Below, one piece after another: positions 36,701 through 51,700 of a stretch of 64,000 nt of DNA. Under the pieces are notes generated by a model that ran no database searches, had not been told where the DNA came from, and saw nothing but the letters and a program-made list of their open reading frames with translations. The DNA lies in NCBI RefSeq assembly GCF_003286085.1, contig NW_020825298.1:2294001-2358000 (forward strand). The letters are read 5' to 3'. Origin of the DNA: Drosophila persimilis (Eukaryota; Arthropoda; Insecta; Diptera; Drosophilidae). Positions within the stretch are counted from its first letter, which is position 1. Each line of letters begins with the position of its first letter. The translations under genes were made by a program, and so were the position numbers.

Positions 36701-39700
36701 CATGATTTATGAACTGGTATTGGTATTGGCCAAATCCCTTTCTGATTCGGCATAAGCCCAAATCCAATCCCACTGGGGGGAAGAACCCTTCTCACATTAC
36801 CGTTCGCTGTGAGCCGAAGGAAAAAATTACAATTAAATCCATTTAATGAACTCGTTGAACCCCACGGATTCCAAATAATAACCTTTTCGGGCCGCGGGCA
36901 TGTATTCAACGCGGGACTTCGGACTTTGGACTTGGGAGGCCTTTGAGCCTTGCAGCTCATTAACTTTGATGATGCACAAAGAGTGCGGGGTTCTACTTGG
37001 ACTTTTGCAGAGAAATTTCAATTAAAACCCCTCGGTCCGAGTCCTATGGATATTTGTATTCATTACAGAAGATCATCATCATCATCATTAGTGTTGGCTT
37101 TGGCGATGGCGTTTGGCATTAGCGTAAATCCAACATCCGATGCCGGAAGTGACCTGCACTTCAACTTTTCCAACAACGAAACAAAAAATTGTTAATTAAA
37201 CTTATGAAATGTTTAGAAAGGTAGTTTTTTATTCACCCTTGCAGCCGCTGGCCACCGCCGCGCCTCCCACGACTAATTAAAAAGTGTGTGCCAGGGCCAC
37301 AAAACAAAGCCCAAAATCACAAAACACATCACAAAAAGCACTGAAAACACTGAAAAGTGTAGGAAAATGAGAAACAAGATGCTGCTCGGGCACCAATATA
37401 AAAAATATGGCGACAGGGACAGGGAGAGGGACGACGGCGTTGATGAGTTGACAAATATTTTGTCTGTCATAATGAGTCCGTGCGAAGGCGACAGAAGGTG
37501 AGGGAGGCCTGGACCCTGGCAAGGACCTTGTTTATGGGACTGTTTCGCTGCTGTTCATTAACCAAGGGGCGCACGGGGGATGGGGGGGGTGGTATATTCA
37601 GGGTTAGATGCTGGTCCAGTGGCGTGTTAATTACGACCTACATCCGGTGGAGGGCGGAGGGCCGGAGGGGCAGGGCTGGGCCGCAATTAAAAACTTTCTC
37701 TCGCATAGAAATTGCATTTCTATCAGTTCAAGTCCATGTGTGTGTGAAAAAGAGAAAGTCACTGCAATTAGAAATTAATTTACACAGAAAATTGAATTAA
37801 TTTTGGGTGGGCGGGGGGTGTGGCCAATCAACAGCGACTTGCTAGAAGAAAATATCACTTCTTAGTGGGTAAACATTTCGGTAAATATTTGTTGAGCTCT
37901 ACTGTGGGGGATTTCCTTTGTTTTCTCGACAAATGCGGAGGACAACCCTCTTCATTATGGCCTCAAGAAATCTACTAAGAGAATTACAGCAGAAGGCGGC
38001 ACCGGAAATACAAATGCAAACATATTTAAAATGCATGAAGGAGGAGGCGCACCCCGAAAACCCTAAGGTGTCGTTAGCCTGGATCCCACACGAGTCCCCC
38101 CCCCCCCCCCCCCCCCCCCCGCAGCCAGCGAAGCCAGCGACTGCTTTGTGGAAGCCCCACAAATTACACTTCATGAAATTTTCACAAGACCATTTACATA
38201 AGCATAAAGACGGAAGGCGAAGGCGAAGGCAAAGGCAAAGCCAGGGGGGGGGCTTCAGGGGGCTGGAAATAATCATATGCACATCTAACTACTTAGTTCG
38301 TACGCAGAGGCACAGGCAAATGGCCGTACGCGGCTGTACGGCTGTACACACTTACCCAAATAGGTGCTATTTGTCAAAACCCAAAAGATTTTTAATGGAT
38401 CGACCATAACTACGCAGACCAGACCAGGGCTAGGCGGTCGGCAGTAGGCAGTAGGCAGGGAGAGCTGTAGCTGTATTTCCTTTAGCTGCTGTCAATGTTC
38501 CAAGGATTCTTCCAGGCAGTCCTCGGCTTCCCTCCGGCTGTGGGCTCTTCTAGCTCCAGTTTATATTTCAGTTTACTTTTCCCTTCCTTTGTTGATTTGC
38601 ACTATTTTTAATGAGTTGCTGCGGTGGTCCTTGGTCCTTGCCTTTGAGGTATCTTTCGTTGTGCACTTTTACGGCATTTGCATAAATCTGAATCCGAACA
38701 CTGCGCATTGCTCATTGCATAATTCACTACAAAAGCCACAAAATATTATACAAATTGAACGAACTTTTCCTTCACTTTCCATCACTTTCACGCCCTTGAC
38801 ACAGAGCTGCCACTCCGCCTCCACGTCCGCCTCTGTTTCTGTTTTTGTTTGAGTTTTTGTTTTCGGTAATTAAAATCGCTCTTGGCGTCGTCCTTGTCTC
38901 CGCTTTTGGTGGCATGGTAATTAAAATTTTTCGTTTATTTATGTCACAAACACACGCGGACACGCGCACACGCACTTCGTCGTTATCGCTATCATTATCA
39001 TTATCGGGGTTGTGCGATCGTAATCGGGGGGTTATTAAAAACTTGTGACAGAGAGAACAGAGACCCTAAACCAGGCCCAGACCAGGCACTAATTGCGTGT
39101 GCAGTTGATGCTTTTTGGCTGGCATTAAATTGGATTTAGTTTTATGTAAACACTTTTGTTGGGGATTACAATTAAATGCAGTTTATTTGCAGGGTGGAAG
39201 GGTAAAGGGATGGCAGAGATACGAAGTCGAGGATACCCATAATGCGCCCCACAGACCACCTGGGACATCCCTTTGGTCGAGACGGCAGGCCTCCTCCTCT
39301 GTCTGTTTGTGATATAATCAAAAAGGATTTGGCTTAGAGATGAAATCCCTGTTAAGCAGGTACCAAGGCCCTGCTCTAGTTTTGAGTGAGCCTCGGGCAA
39401 GGTAGGGCCCAAATCTTAGCAATTAGATGCAAACTTCCACCGCGCCCCCGCCCCCCCTTTGGTTGGCCATTTAGAAATTCTCAAACGCTCTTCAAACAGT
39501 TGGCCGTCAAGTGGGCCCAGCTACAACAGTTAACAGCCATTAGGCAACTTTGGACCGGGCCCAAACAAAAGGCTGTCCAAGCAGCGCCAATTAACGCACA
39601 CAGTTCGCGATCCTCGGGACTCCCGAGCGCCGCTGTGCCCAAGGCGACACGGGGAGAGGGCGGCAGGGCGGTAGGGCGGCCACAGCCTTGACCTTTATCC

Positions 39701-42700
39701 GGAGGCGTAGACAAACTCCTTGTTGCCGTTGCCGTTGCCGTGGCTGTGGCCCCCCTAAATATTTAATTGTTTATGCCATAAGGGGTAATGGCTTAGTCCC
39801 CCCCCTGCCCCCTGCCCCCCTCTCTCGCTCTAAGTGTACTTAAACAATTTGGGAAGAGACTTTTTAATGGACAGCCATAGCCGTCTCCATCTCGGAGATG
39901 GCCGTGGAGCCGGAAGTGCGTACTTTTGTGTGGCCGAAACGATTAAAGCCGCGGCCAAGTAATTAGTGACTCAATTGCTTCGCTCTGGCGCTGAGAGCCG
40001 CGCATACAAATGGCCTGCTTCCGACTTTGATGGGTTATTGGTGGTTTTGTCATAAACCCAACCCCAACCCATAGACCCGACCCGACCCGCAAGCCCGGCA
40101 CAAGCTGGCCAAATCAATTGGCAGCCAACTGGCGTCTTCAGATATGAATAAATGTCGAGGGAGGGAGGAGCTGCTGCAGAAGAATACCGCGCTTAGGGGG
40201 AATCGAGGTCAGAGAAATTAGCGTCAGTCCCCCCTCCCCCTAATCCGCCCCCCTTTCCACGCAATTTATGCAAATTTATGCAACTCTGGCCAACGACTGC
40301 CAGCTGCTGCCTTGATCCATGTAACTCGAGATAATTTAAGTCGGCAAACGGCGTTTTGTGCCTTTTGCCTGCCAGAAAGTTAAACATGCTCATTTCTTAA
40401 CTTGTTCTTTCTTTGAGTCGAGCCAAAGACGGACCCGGCCGGGCCCAATGCAGGCACAAATTTTGAAATTGCACTTTTCCGCCCACAGATGAGGACTTGC
40501 GGAATAAGAAAGAAAGAAAGAACGAAGGAAGGAAAGGAAAAAACTATACGGAAGGAGGATGGAGGATGGAGGAGAAACTGTTGCCCAGCCCCGGCGGAAA
40601 TACGGAAAAGCATAAACTTTCCGGCCAAGAAACCAAGAAACCGCGCCGCGCCGCAGCCTCTTGGGTGGAGCCTCGAGTGGCGGCCCCCCCCCGACATTTG
40701 AAAGCGCCAAAATATAAAGCGCAAAATGTGGCGGAAGTTTAATGAATATAAACTTGCTCGATCCCCACAAAAGCAGCCCCCAAAAGGAGGAGGGGTGTGG
40801 GGAGGAAACAAGTAAATTAGTTGAGTTTACTCCCAAGAAAATGAAAGAAGGAACGAAACGAAACGAAATGAAATGAAAGAAAGAACGAAATATGATATCC
40901 GCAAATGTAAGTTGGATGACAACTTTATGAGGGGCTGCCACGGGGGGGCGGGGTCCTGCGGCACGGCGCGGGATGCCGCAATGTTTATCTGGGGAAAATG
41001 GTTGCTGGAAAATCAGTTGGACACCTGGGGCGCCGCCACAGAACTACAGAGCGTTTACCGTAAGTAGATCGCTTGTTTCTCGAGGGAGAGGAAAAGTGGT
41101 GGGCCCCAGAGAAGGCTCTTGCCACGTATCTGCCTTAATCCTTCCTTCAAATGATTCCCAGTCTTTGGTAAATCTTTTTCCCCAGCCAAATTCCCAACTT
41201 TTGTTGGACAATCTTTATTCCATCCATCCAGCGGATGATCCCAGGAATTAGTAGATAAAGCTCGAGTCCCTAAGCGCTGCCCTGCTCAGCTTTCTCCGGA
41301 GAAAGGCGTGAGCGGGCGAGGGGGTGGGGGGGGTGTTGCCTGTTTGTTTCGCAGTTGTTGCCCCAACAAATGGCAAAAGTTTTCGCTTTGTTTTCACAAT
41401 TGTTGACGTGCAATTCAAATGAGTTAACAGCGCAAAAAGTGAGTGACCCACATCGCCGGCCCCACAACAGCTGGCAAACAGCTACAAACCGGGGGGAGGG
41501 TGGAGGGGGGGGGGGGAAACATGAAAAATAGCAAGTTGTAAAAACACGAGCGAAGCCCGGGCCCCAAACAAGCAGGCAACATATGTATATCCTGTTGTTG
41601 TTGAAGGATCCTGGAGCCTGGAGCCTGGAGAGGGGGGGGGGGGGGGGGAAACAATTATAACCAGCAGACTAGCAGGCAATGGGTACTCCTCGAAGGGTCG
41701 AAGGATCCATGGGTTCCGATCTAAAATCCCCGCCGAAGAAGCTTCCTTGCGGATAATCTCTGGGTGGCTCCCACTCTGCGCTACCTTGCGCACCCTCAAG
41801 AGGCATGCCCCAACTCCGTTGTGCTGCTGCTTGTTGTGTTGCCACGGCAACGTGCTTCACGCTGCAAAATGTTTGCAAATCAAGCTGGATTCCAGCAGCT
41901 GCTGGCAGGGGCCGAAGGGCCGAAGGGAGGTAAATCTTCAACAAAATTGCATCTTAAGAACAACTTGGCAAACGCATCAAATGCGCTCAACAATTCAATT
42001 AGCGAAACATTGTAAGACGTGCCAGACGAGCAGAAAGTCTGGATGGAGCACACCACCGCACCCCGCCCCCGCCCCGTCCCTGCGGCCTCGGATTACCGCA
42101 GGAAAAGCGGGGAAAAGTGGAAAGTTTTGCAGAACTTGCAGCGCGGGAAAACAAATGAAGCGCCAAATATGCGCGCACACCAAATAATCAATCGGGAATC
42201 CAAGGACTCGAATAAAATGTAATTAATTACATTCGCTTGTCTTCGTTTTCGAGCCGTCTCAAGAGTTTCGGAAAGTTGCCCGAAAACCAATATTAAACTG
42301 CTGGCCCAGAGCCCGGGGCTTAGGCTCCTGCCGTCCTGCAGCCAGACCGCAGGGAACTGTGGCAACGATTTGTTGAAATTGGTCAGGCTTAAGGGGGATT
42401 TCCCCCCCACATTCTCCTGTTGAAAGGCTCAAAAGTGCAATCTCTGTCGAGTGCGGCAGCTCCGTTTGTTAATTTGTCTAAAACTCTGTCGAAAGTCGGA
42501 AATCCTCTCCGTAATTGTGGCAAAAGCCAAAAGCCATGCTCTAATGAATTTATTAATCAGTTAGGGATATCATTGTTCTGGCCAATCAATGAATTGATAT
42601 TAATTTCCACAGAGGACTCCAATTTAGAGACTCCAATTTATATGCCCAGCAGCAATCAAATGATTTGCCAACGTTTGCCGGATCGTTGATAGAGTGACCC

Positions 42701-45700
42701 GTAATCGAGTATCGTATTACAGCGACGTGTCGACGGGACGTGTCCCTCAAAAAGAATACAAAAAATATACTAAAAAGGCGGCTATATATTTATATGGCGA
42801 AAATACCATAGAGGTTCCGTTTTGGGGGTGCTTTGGGGGGGGCAACGACCAAATAACTAACCACAAGTGGAAGGCACACACAAACAGTGGTTCCAGGCAG
42901 GACACTAGAGGCTACAGGCTAGAGGGGGGCGTGCAGGACCCTCGACAATGGAACAGTAAGTGAGAAAATAACATTTTAGCTTTTCCTAGGACTCTGGACT
43001 CGTGACAGGCTCACGAGTTGCCATTCCCCATCCCAATCCCCATCCACTCTCATCTGCCTGTCGCCTGTCACTCCGAGTCCTGGTCTTTGGTATCTTATAT
43101 ATAAATATATTTTTTTGCTGCTACTTGAGCTCCTTGTGCAATGTTGTTGGTACGTTTTTTTTTTTTTTTTTTTTGTCGAGTATTTATCGTGCATTTATTT
43201 TGTCAACATTTCTCTCGTTTCTGGCCAAATGAAAATAAATTCAAATGATTTATTTACGAGCATTTGATTTATTTGATTTTCGGCATTTGCTTTAACCCCC
43301 CCCCCCCCCACACCACCCACCCCCCACCGCTGCCCAACATTTTCTTTTGCCGTATTGCAGCAATCCAATCCAATCCCCCCCGCCACGCCCCCGCCCCCTA
43401 CATGAAACCTACATGAAAATTGTATTGTATTTGCTCAGAATCGTTTTTCGGTGGCACCCCAGCCCGGCCTGAGAATTTATTTTATGCGCAATGTTTATTT
43501 GATTTCCTTTCTGATTTCTGCTGCCCTTTTTTTTCGCGTGTGCCAGCACTGCATTTGCCCTGCGACAGTCAATAAAAATTGCAGTGTATATTCTACGGGG
43601 GGTTCTTTTTTTCCCCCCCCCCCCCCTCTCACACACGTTAAAGGCCAATCGAATATCGGGGAAATATTTCGACAGGCCTGGACTGGCGGAGTGACGGCTG
43701 CCAAATGGAATTAAAAGCGTCGGATTTCATCAAAATTCCCCAGACGAAATATTACCAAATATATATTTATTTGTATTTCTCCAAATAAGTGCCCTAAAAA
43801 TTGCCTAATTGGCGTATTTTTGGACGCACATCAAAGCCCTGAAGGTTTCAAGGCCAACGTGTGGAAAACGTGGAAAACGTTTCAACGGGAAACCTCATCA
43901 ATTTTCAAGCCATTTATTGGCTTTATTTCTGTGTTGGCAGAATCCTGAAAGTGAAATCCGAAAACTGACACTAAGCAAACGATGGGGAGGGGGAGGGGGA
44001 GGGGCAGGCGGACGTCTACAAGTGTGGAAAACTTTTTTGATGCCATTTCTTTTTTGGGTATTATTTATCTAATGGCATTTGTCGTCGGGCATAAGAAAAT
44101 AAATAAATATATCCATCTGCAGAGCGGAGGACGTGGACCGTGGACCCTCGCTGGCTCAAGTGTTTATGATATTTTGATTTTATTTCATATGAAAGTTTTG
44201 CCCGAAAACTTGGTCCTTCCTTCCTTCCAGACGCCCTACGCGAACAGCATGCATTGATAATAATGACGCGCCCCTTACAGCATTTTGTCATGTGACATAA
44301 ACATTTTCGTGCCCCCCCCCCGCCGATAGTGGAGGGTAGGCGCAATAAAAACCCCTCGTCCTGCACCAAAAAAAGGAAAGTTTTCCTTTATTAAGATTAA
44401 AAATGACAAAAGCGCAATATTGGGGCGGGAGTATATGAAGGGTGGGGGGCTTTGGGCTGGAGTTCATGCTTTTTGGCGGCCTGCTGATAAGCGTCAAGGA
44501 CACAGCACCCCCCCCCCCCACTCCCCTGCCACCAAGCACTCCCTCATTCGCAGTCTCATTCGCTCATTCAAGTGGGTGTCACGCATAAATTTCATAAATA
44601 TAAGCGTCATTATTTCTGCTTGCCAGTTTTGCGGCCGACAGGGAAGATGGAGCCACGCCCTCAGCCCTCAGCCCTTTGTCACGTGCCGACAGTTTTCCCC
44701 CCCTCCCACAGAGAAACTCATCTGGGGGAGACTGTACTTCCGCTTAGAGATGGCAAAGTGAGAGGGAAATTGGGAGTGCTTCGGAGCAGAGAAGGAAAGG
44801 AGCCGTACTGGAGTGATCTCTGGACTGAATATCCCCTCTTCCCTTTAACCAATTCCATTGCCCCATCACTCAATCGGCAGATCGCGCTCAGAGCTTTCGC
44901 CATCGATGGTGGCAGAGTGGTAATGCCAGCGCGAAGGAGAGTATCGTTGAGCTCCTGCTGCTGGGCTGACAGTTAAAGTGACATCAATCAATGCGCCATG
45001 CCACGCCCCTAATGCGTTCACACACATACTCAGCCACTCATACGCGCACAGATACTCGTGCACACACACACACACACACAATCGTGCCTCATGCTCGCCC
45101 GTTATCAGCAATGGAGCATGTAATGGCGGTGCCGATGCCTCTGCCTCTGCCAGTGTGCCTTTGCTGTTGTTTGCTCGTTATAGCAGGGCTTGAACTTGGA
45201 TTGGAGCTGAGAGTGGCACTGTGGCTGCTGTGTGGGCACCACGTGGCGTATGAGTGTTGGCAACGTCAATTGATTGACGACATGAACCAGAGCGACACCG
45301 AGACACAGACAGACCCTAGATGGGGGGAGGGCAGAGCAGAGCAGGGCAGAGCAGGACTCGCAAGTAAATCAATTATGGTGGAAGGAACAAAAGTTTCGCA
45401 TTATATTGCTGCCTGACAAATTGCTGTTTGTTGAGCACTTTTGTGGCGGGGGAGGGCGAAGGGGAGGGGGGCGATGGGGATCATTAAAAAGTTACAAAGG
45501 ATTGCTGCGATTTCAGGCACTTATCGGCCAAAAGACATCCATAAATTTGTCAGTTTTCTGCTGGTATCTGCGACTCAAAATCAAATTGCCAAATTGCTGT
45601 CGCAAAGTAAACAAATTTTTTAATATATGAGGAAAATAGAGGAAAAGAGAGAGAGAGAGAGAGATCAATAAGCCGGATAGCTCAAGTGGGAGAGAGAGTG

Positions 45701-48700
45701 GTGGAGGGGGGGTGGGGGGGGGGGGGGGTTACTTTTTACGACCGGACCTTATTTACATGATGTCCTTGCGGATTTATTTGCCTCGATTTCCACGACTTAC
45801 CAAAACTCACCCATAAATATGCAAATTCTGTTCCGCCTTTGCGCCACAAAAATAAAAGAAAGTAATAAACAAATAATTCTCTCTCTCTCTCTGTCAAAAG
45901 AATACAAATAAATAAAAACTGAAAAACTCATAAAACTGCATTATTGGACACTTGAGAGGGATTCGAAGAGGCGGGAGGGGGGAGGGGGGCTGACCACTCA
46001 TCGTCGTCGGGGCTGGAGGGGAAGGCACTTGGACTCGGACGCGGAACAAGTGCAAATCTTTTGCGGAAACTCATTAGTTTCTTCCTTCTTCAGCAGCAAA
46101 TGAAAAAAGGACTCCGTTTCATTGTTTCTGAGGAGTTTTCTTCTCCTCCTCGAAAAGTGATTGGGTTAAGCACTTGATGACTGGACCCTCGTCATGTTTC
46201 CTGCCAGGCAGAAACGGATTAAAAATTCATCCATCCCGAGTCGAGACTTTTCACTTGATTCGCGGCTCTCTGGGCATCCAATTAATAGGATATTTAATGG
46301 TCCACAGATAGAGCGGAGACAGCGCTCAACTAAAGTTAGTTTTATTATTTTATTGGCTTCCTTGTTCCTTGCCAACGGGGGAAACGAAACCTCCGTTGCG
46401 GTGTCCTTTTTATGGCCAACTACAGGAACGTGCCGCTGTCTTTGAGCCGGGCTAATATAACAAAGAATTAGTCTTGGGGACATGCCATCATTTGGGGCCA
46501 ATGATTACATTATGCGATAATGTTGCCCCATAAAAGGCTGCCGGGTGACAAACTGATAGTGCAGCGGTGGGCGTGGCAGGGAGGCCATTCCGTTTGCCAT
46601 AATAAGCTGTAAAAGTGACACATACAGTTGACCTGATTTTCCCCGCAGCACAGCACAGCGCACTCCTGCGTGCTCCCCCCTCCGCCCCTTGGCTTAATCC
46701 AACTTTAAAATTATATACTAACGATTCGCACATACACGCGGGCGACAGGGGCAGAGGGGGGCGGAGGGGGGCAGGGATTAAGTTGGAAGCACTGAACCGT
46801 GCGGGGAACTAATGCAGGATCCTGTGCACTCGTCCTTGCAGCGGCTACAATCACACATTGGAACCCGGGGAGGGCTTCCCTCCTCCCCTTCGGCGCTCGC
46901 CAAGTGGCAAATGGGGAAAATGTGAATGTGCAGCTCTGTTTTTCTTTTCCGCCCTACCCCGCCCCCGCCCCACCCCCAAATCCATTCCGCTGTGGCGCCT
47001 TAGTTGGCTGAAACGCCAGCGAGGAGCAGCGAGGAGCGAGGAGCAGGACAATAGCAACAGCAACAGCCCGAGGAAAACCTCGAGCACAAAAGCAACAGCA
47101 TGGAAATTAAAATGGAGCAAAAGGAAAGCTTTAAAAAGGGCACACCAACAGATTGGGGACATTGCTCTGAGAGATTTCTGGCAAATAAATAATCTTTGAC
47201 TAATCCGTCGACTGGAAAAGCATCCACTCGCCTGCAATTATTGATGGAAATGCCCATCAATTCGAGTGTCTATCAATGGTGGCCAGTGGAGGTCCCTGAA
47301 TCCTGCATTCGGTATCACTTTCCCCACTAAATTCTGGGGAATATCAGTCTCCCATTTGATGGCTCTTTAGGACGCCATAGATTTGTTTGCCAATTAGTCA
47401 AAAATCGGATACGCGCTGGAGGCACCCCCCCACCCCCACATGTCTGCCGTCTAGGATTTTCTAGGATTTAAGAGGCTGGCACTGGATTCAGCCTCCAACA
47501 CGGTGTGTTTCGTTTTCGGCGGATAGATGGGGATATCTTTTTGTCTCGAGACCCACCAGATACTTCCTCCCTCCCCGCCGCTGGCTCAATTGTCTGCGAG
47601 TTTATCAAATTGCCTCGAGCCGCTGTATGGGCCGGCGTGCAGTGCTAATTAAATTTATAAGAATTAATTTGCGAGCAATTTGCGCGGCAAGAGACAAAAG
47701 TGCCAAAACGTTGCCACCAGCAACAGCGCGAAAAATACGGGAAAAAACAGAAAAATACAGAAAGCGCGAAAACAGCGCGACATTGAAACGGTGGAGCAGG
47801 AAAAGCAGGGAAAACAGTGAAAACAGTGAAGGAAAATGAGGGAAAAGTAAAAATGTGACGCCAGTAATAAAGCAGGCAGCCAGCGACTTAATTAGCAGAA
47901 AGAGCCGTCTGGAGGCCTCTTCCCAGGGTGGTTTCCAAAAAGTTGCCCAAACTTGGGGCCAAAGTTTGCAGTTTTAAAGAGTAACGACACCGGCAAGGAT
48001 ACCCCGAAAAGAGTCCAACAAGTTGGCCAGCGAGCAAGGGGGCGGACGGGGGGGCGGCAATAATTTGAACAGGTCTCAAGTTGATCATTAGCATATTTCA
48101 TAGGCGGCCACCCTTTCCCTTTCTCCGTGCCTTTCTCCGTGCCTTTCTCCCTGCCTTTCTCCCTGCCTGCTGCACGTCGACGTCTTTGACGCGCCCAAAA
48201 ATGCACTGAGCCGTGTGACCCATTTAGCCAAGTCACCGCCCCATCCCCACTCCCATCCTGCCCCCAATCTCTGCGAGTTTCTGGAAAAAAATGAGTTGCA
48301 ACTATTTGTGGCAGGCATCTGCCTCGCATAAAATGATTTGAGGAAAGAGCTCCCAGCACACAATTTCATATGCCCCAAAGGTTGAGCAGAAGTTGCATTT
48401 TGAGCAGGTTTAAACCGAGGAAGAGCTAGCCAAGAATGGCCCCATAAGTACAGCAGATTATTGGCAAGAAGTTGCCCCAAAAGTTCGTGGCAAAAGCAGG
48501 GCAAAAGGGGGGACTTTAAAGGGGACTTTGGAAGAAGGAAACTGGCGAAGGGACACTCAATACCACCTTAAGATATGCCTCTTTTGTACTTATTAATCCA
48601 TTCCATAGAATATTCCGCCCCGGGCTCGCCCCGTCACGTTTCATTGGGCCTTGGACACTCCCGGGTGGCAGCTGGCCCACGAATTAGCCCCCAAATTGGT

Positions 48701-51700
48701 GCAAAGGGTTCCACTCGCATCGCTCCATTTCCGTGTAATGTTTTCTTGCTTTATTTGGCATGTTAATAAACTTGAAAGTGTTGGCCGGCCACCCGGCAGA
48801 GTCGGCGGGGAGGCCACTCAACCAGTCTGTCTATAACCCACGGCCAGAGCCACGCCCAGGACCCACTCATGCATATGCATGGACCCTGGCCATAGCATAC
48901 TCTCGAGAGCAGTTGACTCAGCTGCCCAGTGGACGAGGACGAGGACGTGGATTGTGTTGTGCACCTTTTGCCGAGCACCGACCACCGAGCACCGAGCACC
49001 TCTCGCATTTATTCCTCCTCTCCGCCAGGGCTCTGGTAACATACCAATTAATTTTTATTTATTTTAATGCTGGTCTCTCTTTCACTCCCTCTCTCTCTGG
49101 GGGCATAGCACAGTTCCCATTTCCCCCCCACTTTCTCCCACTTTCCAGTTACAGTTTTGCCATTTCTGTTTCAGTTACAAATTTATGCATTACTTGCATT
49201 TTATTGACCCACTTTAATTCGTTCTTTTTTGCTTTTGTTTTCGTCCGACGACAACGACCAAAATGTTGAAATTAAATTCCGGTTTTTTTCTACAACTTTA
49301 TTTTTGGGGTGCAAATTTTGAACCATAGAAATAATACGCGCTGTCGGTCCTAGTCGACCCCACAAAAACAACGAGCCATCCATTCTTTTGAGTTTTCTGT
49401 TTTCTGCCATTTTTATGGTTTTTTTGCAAAGTTTTTTGAACAACAGCCCAAAAGTTGGGAGCAAACTTTCGAGTCCTTTCAGGGTTTCTGTTTCTATTTC
49501 TGTTTTTTGGAACTATAACATTTATGAAAACCCCCTGGAAAATTGCTTAGATTTCTGGCTGTCAATTTTCGATGGTTCCCTAATTAGAAACGAAGGATGG
49601 CACGCGATGGACATTTTTCAACAGCCTGAAAGGTTGCCAGGGGCAATAGACGGCGAGGGGGGGCTATAAATGATTGACAGACAGGTGGAATGGCTACAAA
49701 TCTCAGAGAGATTAAAGTATTTCAGCCAGCTGTTTGATATTTTCCCACGAAAGTTTTCGGGGGCTCCATCGATGAGTGGGGCTCATTGGGGGCATTCGGG
49801 GCAGGTGCAAGGCGTTCAAGTGGCACGAAATAAGTTATACAAGTTGTAAAGTTATTCATTCGCCGACAGTTCACAGGGGCGTGCCAGGGGGCGGCTAATT
49901 AGGTTTGAAATTCCTTCGCAGTTGATTAAATTGTTGTCACGAAGTCATCGCTTATTCATTTGCTTTAGCCAAACATTTCTGAATAATTAATCTTGTGTCT
50001 CTGGCAAAAAGTTCGAAGCATGTGTCTTGATGGAAATTTAATGAGAAATACTTGCAGGAATTTCCCAATCCCTGAGGAAGATAATTTTCATTACTTGAAC
50101 AATGAACTGCCTTTTGGAGGGTATCTTTTTGGACATATTTTGAAGGTCTTCCCCTTGGATTTGGGCGAGTATCCGCTTTGTTGGCGACTCCCAAGAGTTC
50201 GAATCAATTTCTGCCATATTTTTGGAGCATTTTCTGGCTCTCTGAACATAAATCAAATCCCATATTTTTCTGCGGCTCAAACTGCGGCTGTGCAGCCGAA
50301 ATTGGTTTTAATGAAGCGTGGCCCAGGCCGCTTCTTGGCTTTAAATTGATTGGCGTGCGGCAGAGGGCGGCGGCGGAATGGCGCTCTCTGTGATATTTGT
50401 GGCATCCAGCATTGAGCATGGATGCTCCATGAATCTGCTGAGGTGTGAATGCCCCCGAAAATGTTATTGGGGCACGTTCGCGAATCGGCTCGTGAGCAAT
50501 TAGATGCAATAAATCAGGGCTGCTTATCTCGTTGGGTCTCGCAGTGGTCTGCGGGCCGCCACTTGAGGATATGGGCCCCCCTCCCTCCCTGGTGCAGGGC
50601 CACCTCCCAGGGAGGCGCACATGCCACCGTTTAATGCTAGTGCAGGGGGGTGGGGGGCAGATGGATTTACTACCATTTACTCGAGGATTATTGTCGGGCC
50701 GAGGGCTTCCCTTTGTTAAAGCTGGCTTAACATTTTCCGCCTCTCAGCGCCTGCGACTCCATTATGCCCGACAATGCCGACACACGTAGGACCCTAATCA
50801 TAATGCCACGCATCACTTTTTATGTGCCGCAACCCAAGAAGAGAGCCACAAAACAGCACTGAGGGGGGGAGGAGGGGGAACAAATGAACCCCAAATGATA
50901 AATTAAGAGCCACCAGAGGGGCGCAGGGACACAGGGGGGGGGTCTGCCGCCAACAAACAAGTCACTTGCAGGCGCCAGTGGAGCGGAAGTGAAAGTTCAA
51001 ATGGGAGCAGAATCTGTGGCTCAGGTGTGAAGTAACTGAGATTTGGTGTCACTTTCCTTGGACATGAGCGGAGGGATTGGGCCGGGGGGGGCTGCTGTTT
51101 ATTGCGAATAAACTTGGCATATGTCGGCGGCAGTTAATTATGCAAATACAAATGCAAAAGTCCTGTCTATCCAGCCGGAAAACGGGAGTACTCGTACGAT
51201 TACAGCTCAAATCAATTAGCAGCGACAGCGGCAGGAAATGAGCATAGAGAGGGGGGCGGAGGGGGGCAGGGAGCGTGGGGCCATCCGGTTTATGGCTTGA
51301 TTTATGCAACTAATTAGCTAAAGCATAATTTTCGGTGAATATTATTATTTTATCAAGCGATTTGCGGCACGAGCATAGGGGGGGGGGGCACGGCCAATGC
51401 TACGGGTACTCCAGCTCCAGCACAGCCATCGACTAATTATCGTCCTGCATAAATCATATTGTCTTTATTGATGTATGATGATGAGAGCCTGCCCCCCCTC
51501 CCCCCCTCAGTGCCCCTCCACATACGAGTCTGTGGCTGTGGATCATCAGCCCCATAAAAGTCAATTAGGGCTCTGGCTGGGGCTTAGAGCAAACACAAAG
51601 TTTATCGCGAAAGTGTTGATTGATAAATTGACTGATTGATTGATTGATTGATTGCCGGCTAGTTTGATCGTTAGGAGCAATCAAAAATAAACAAAAAGGC

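Noticed and set aside
37918-38409. 163-codon plus-strand frame with a proline run
   Set aside because: The proline run is only the 25-bp poly-C tract; nothing else supports a gene.
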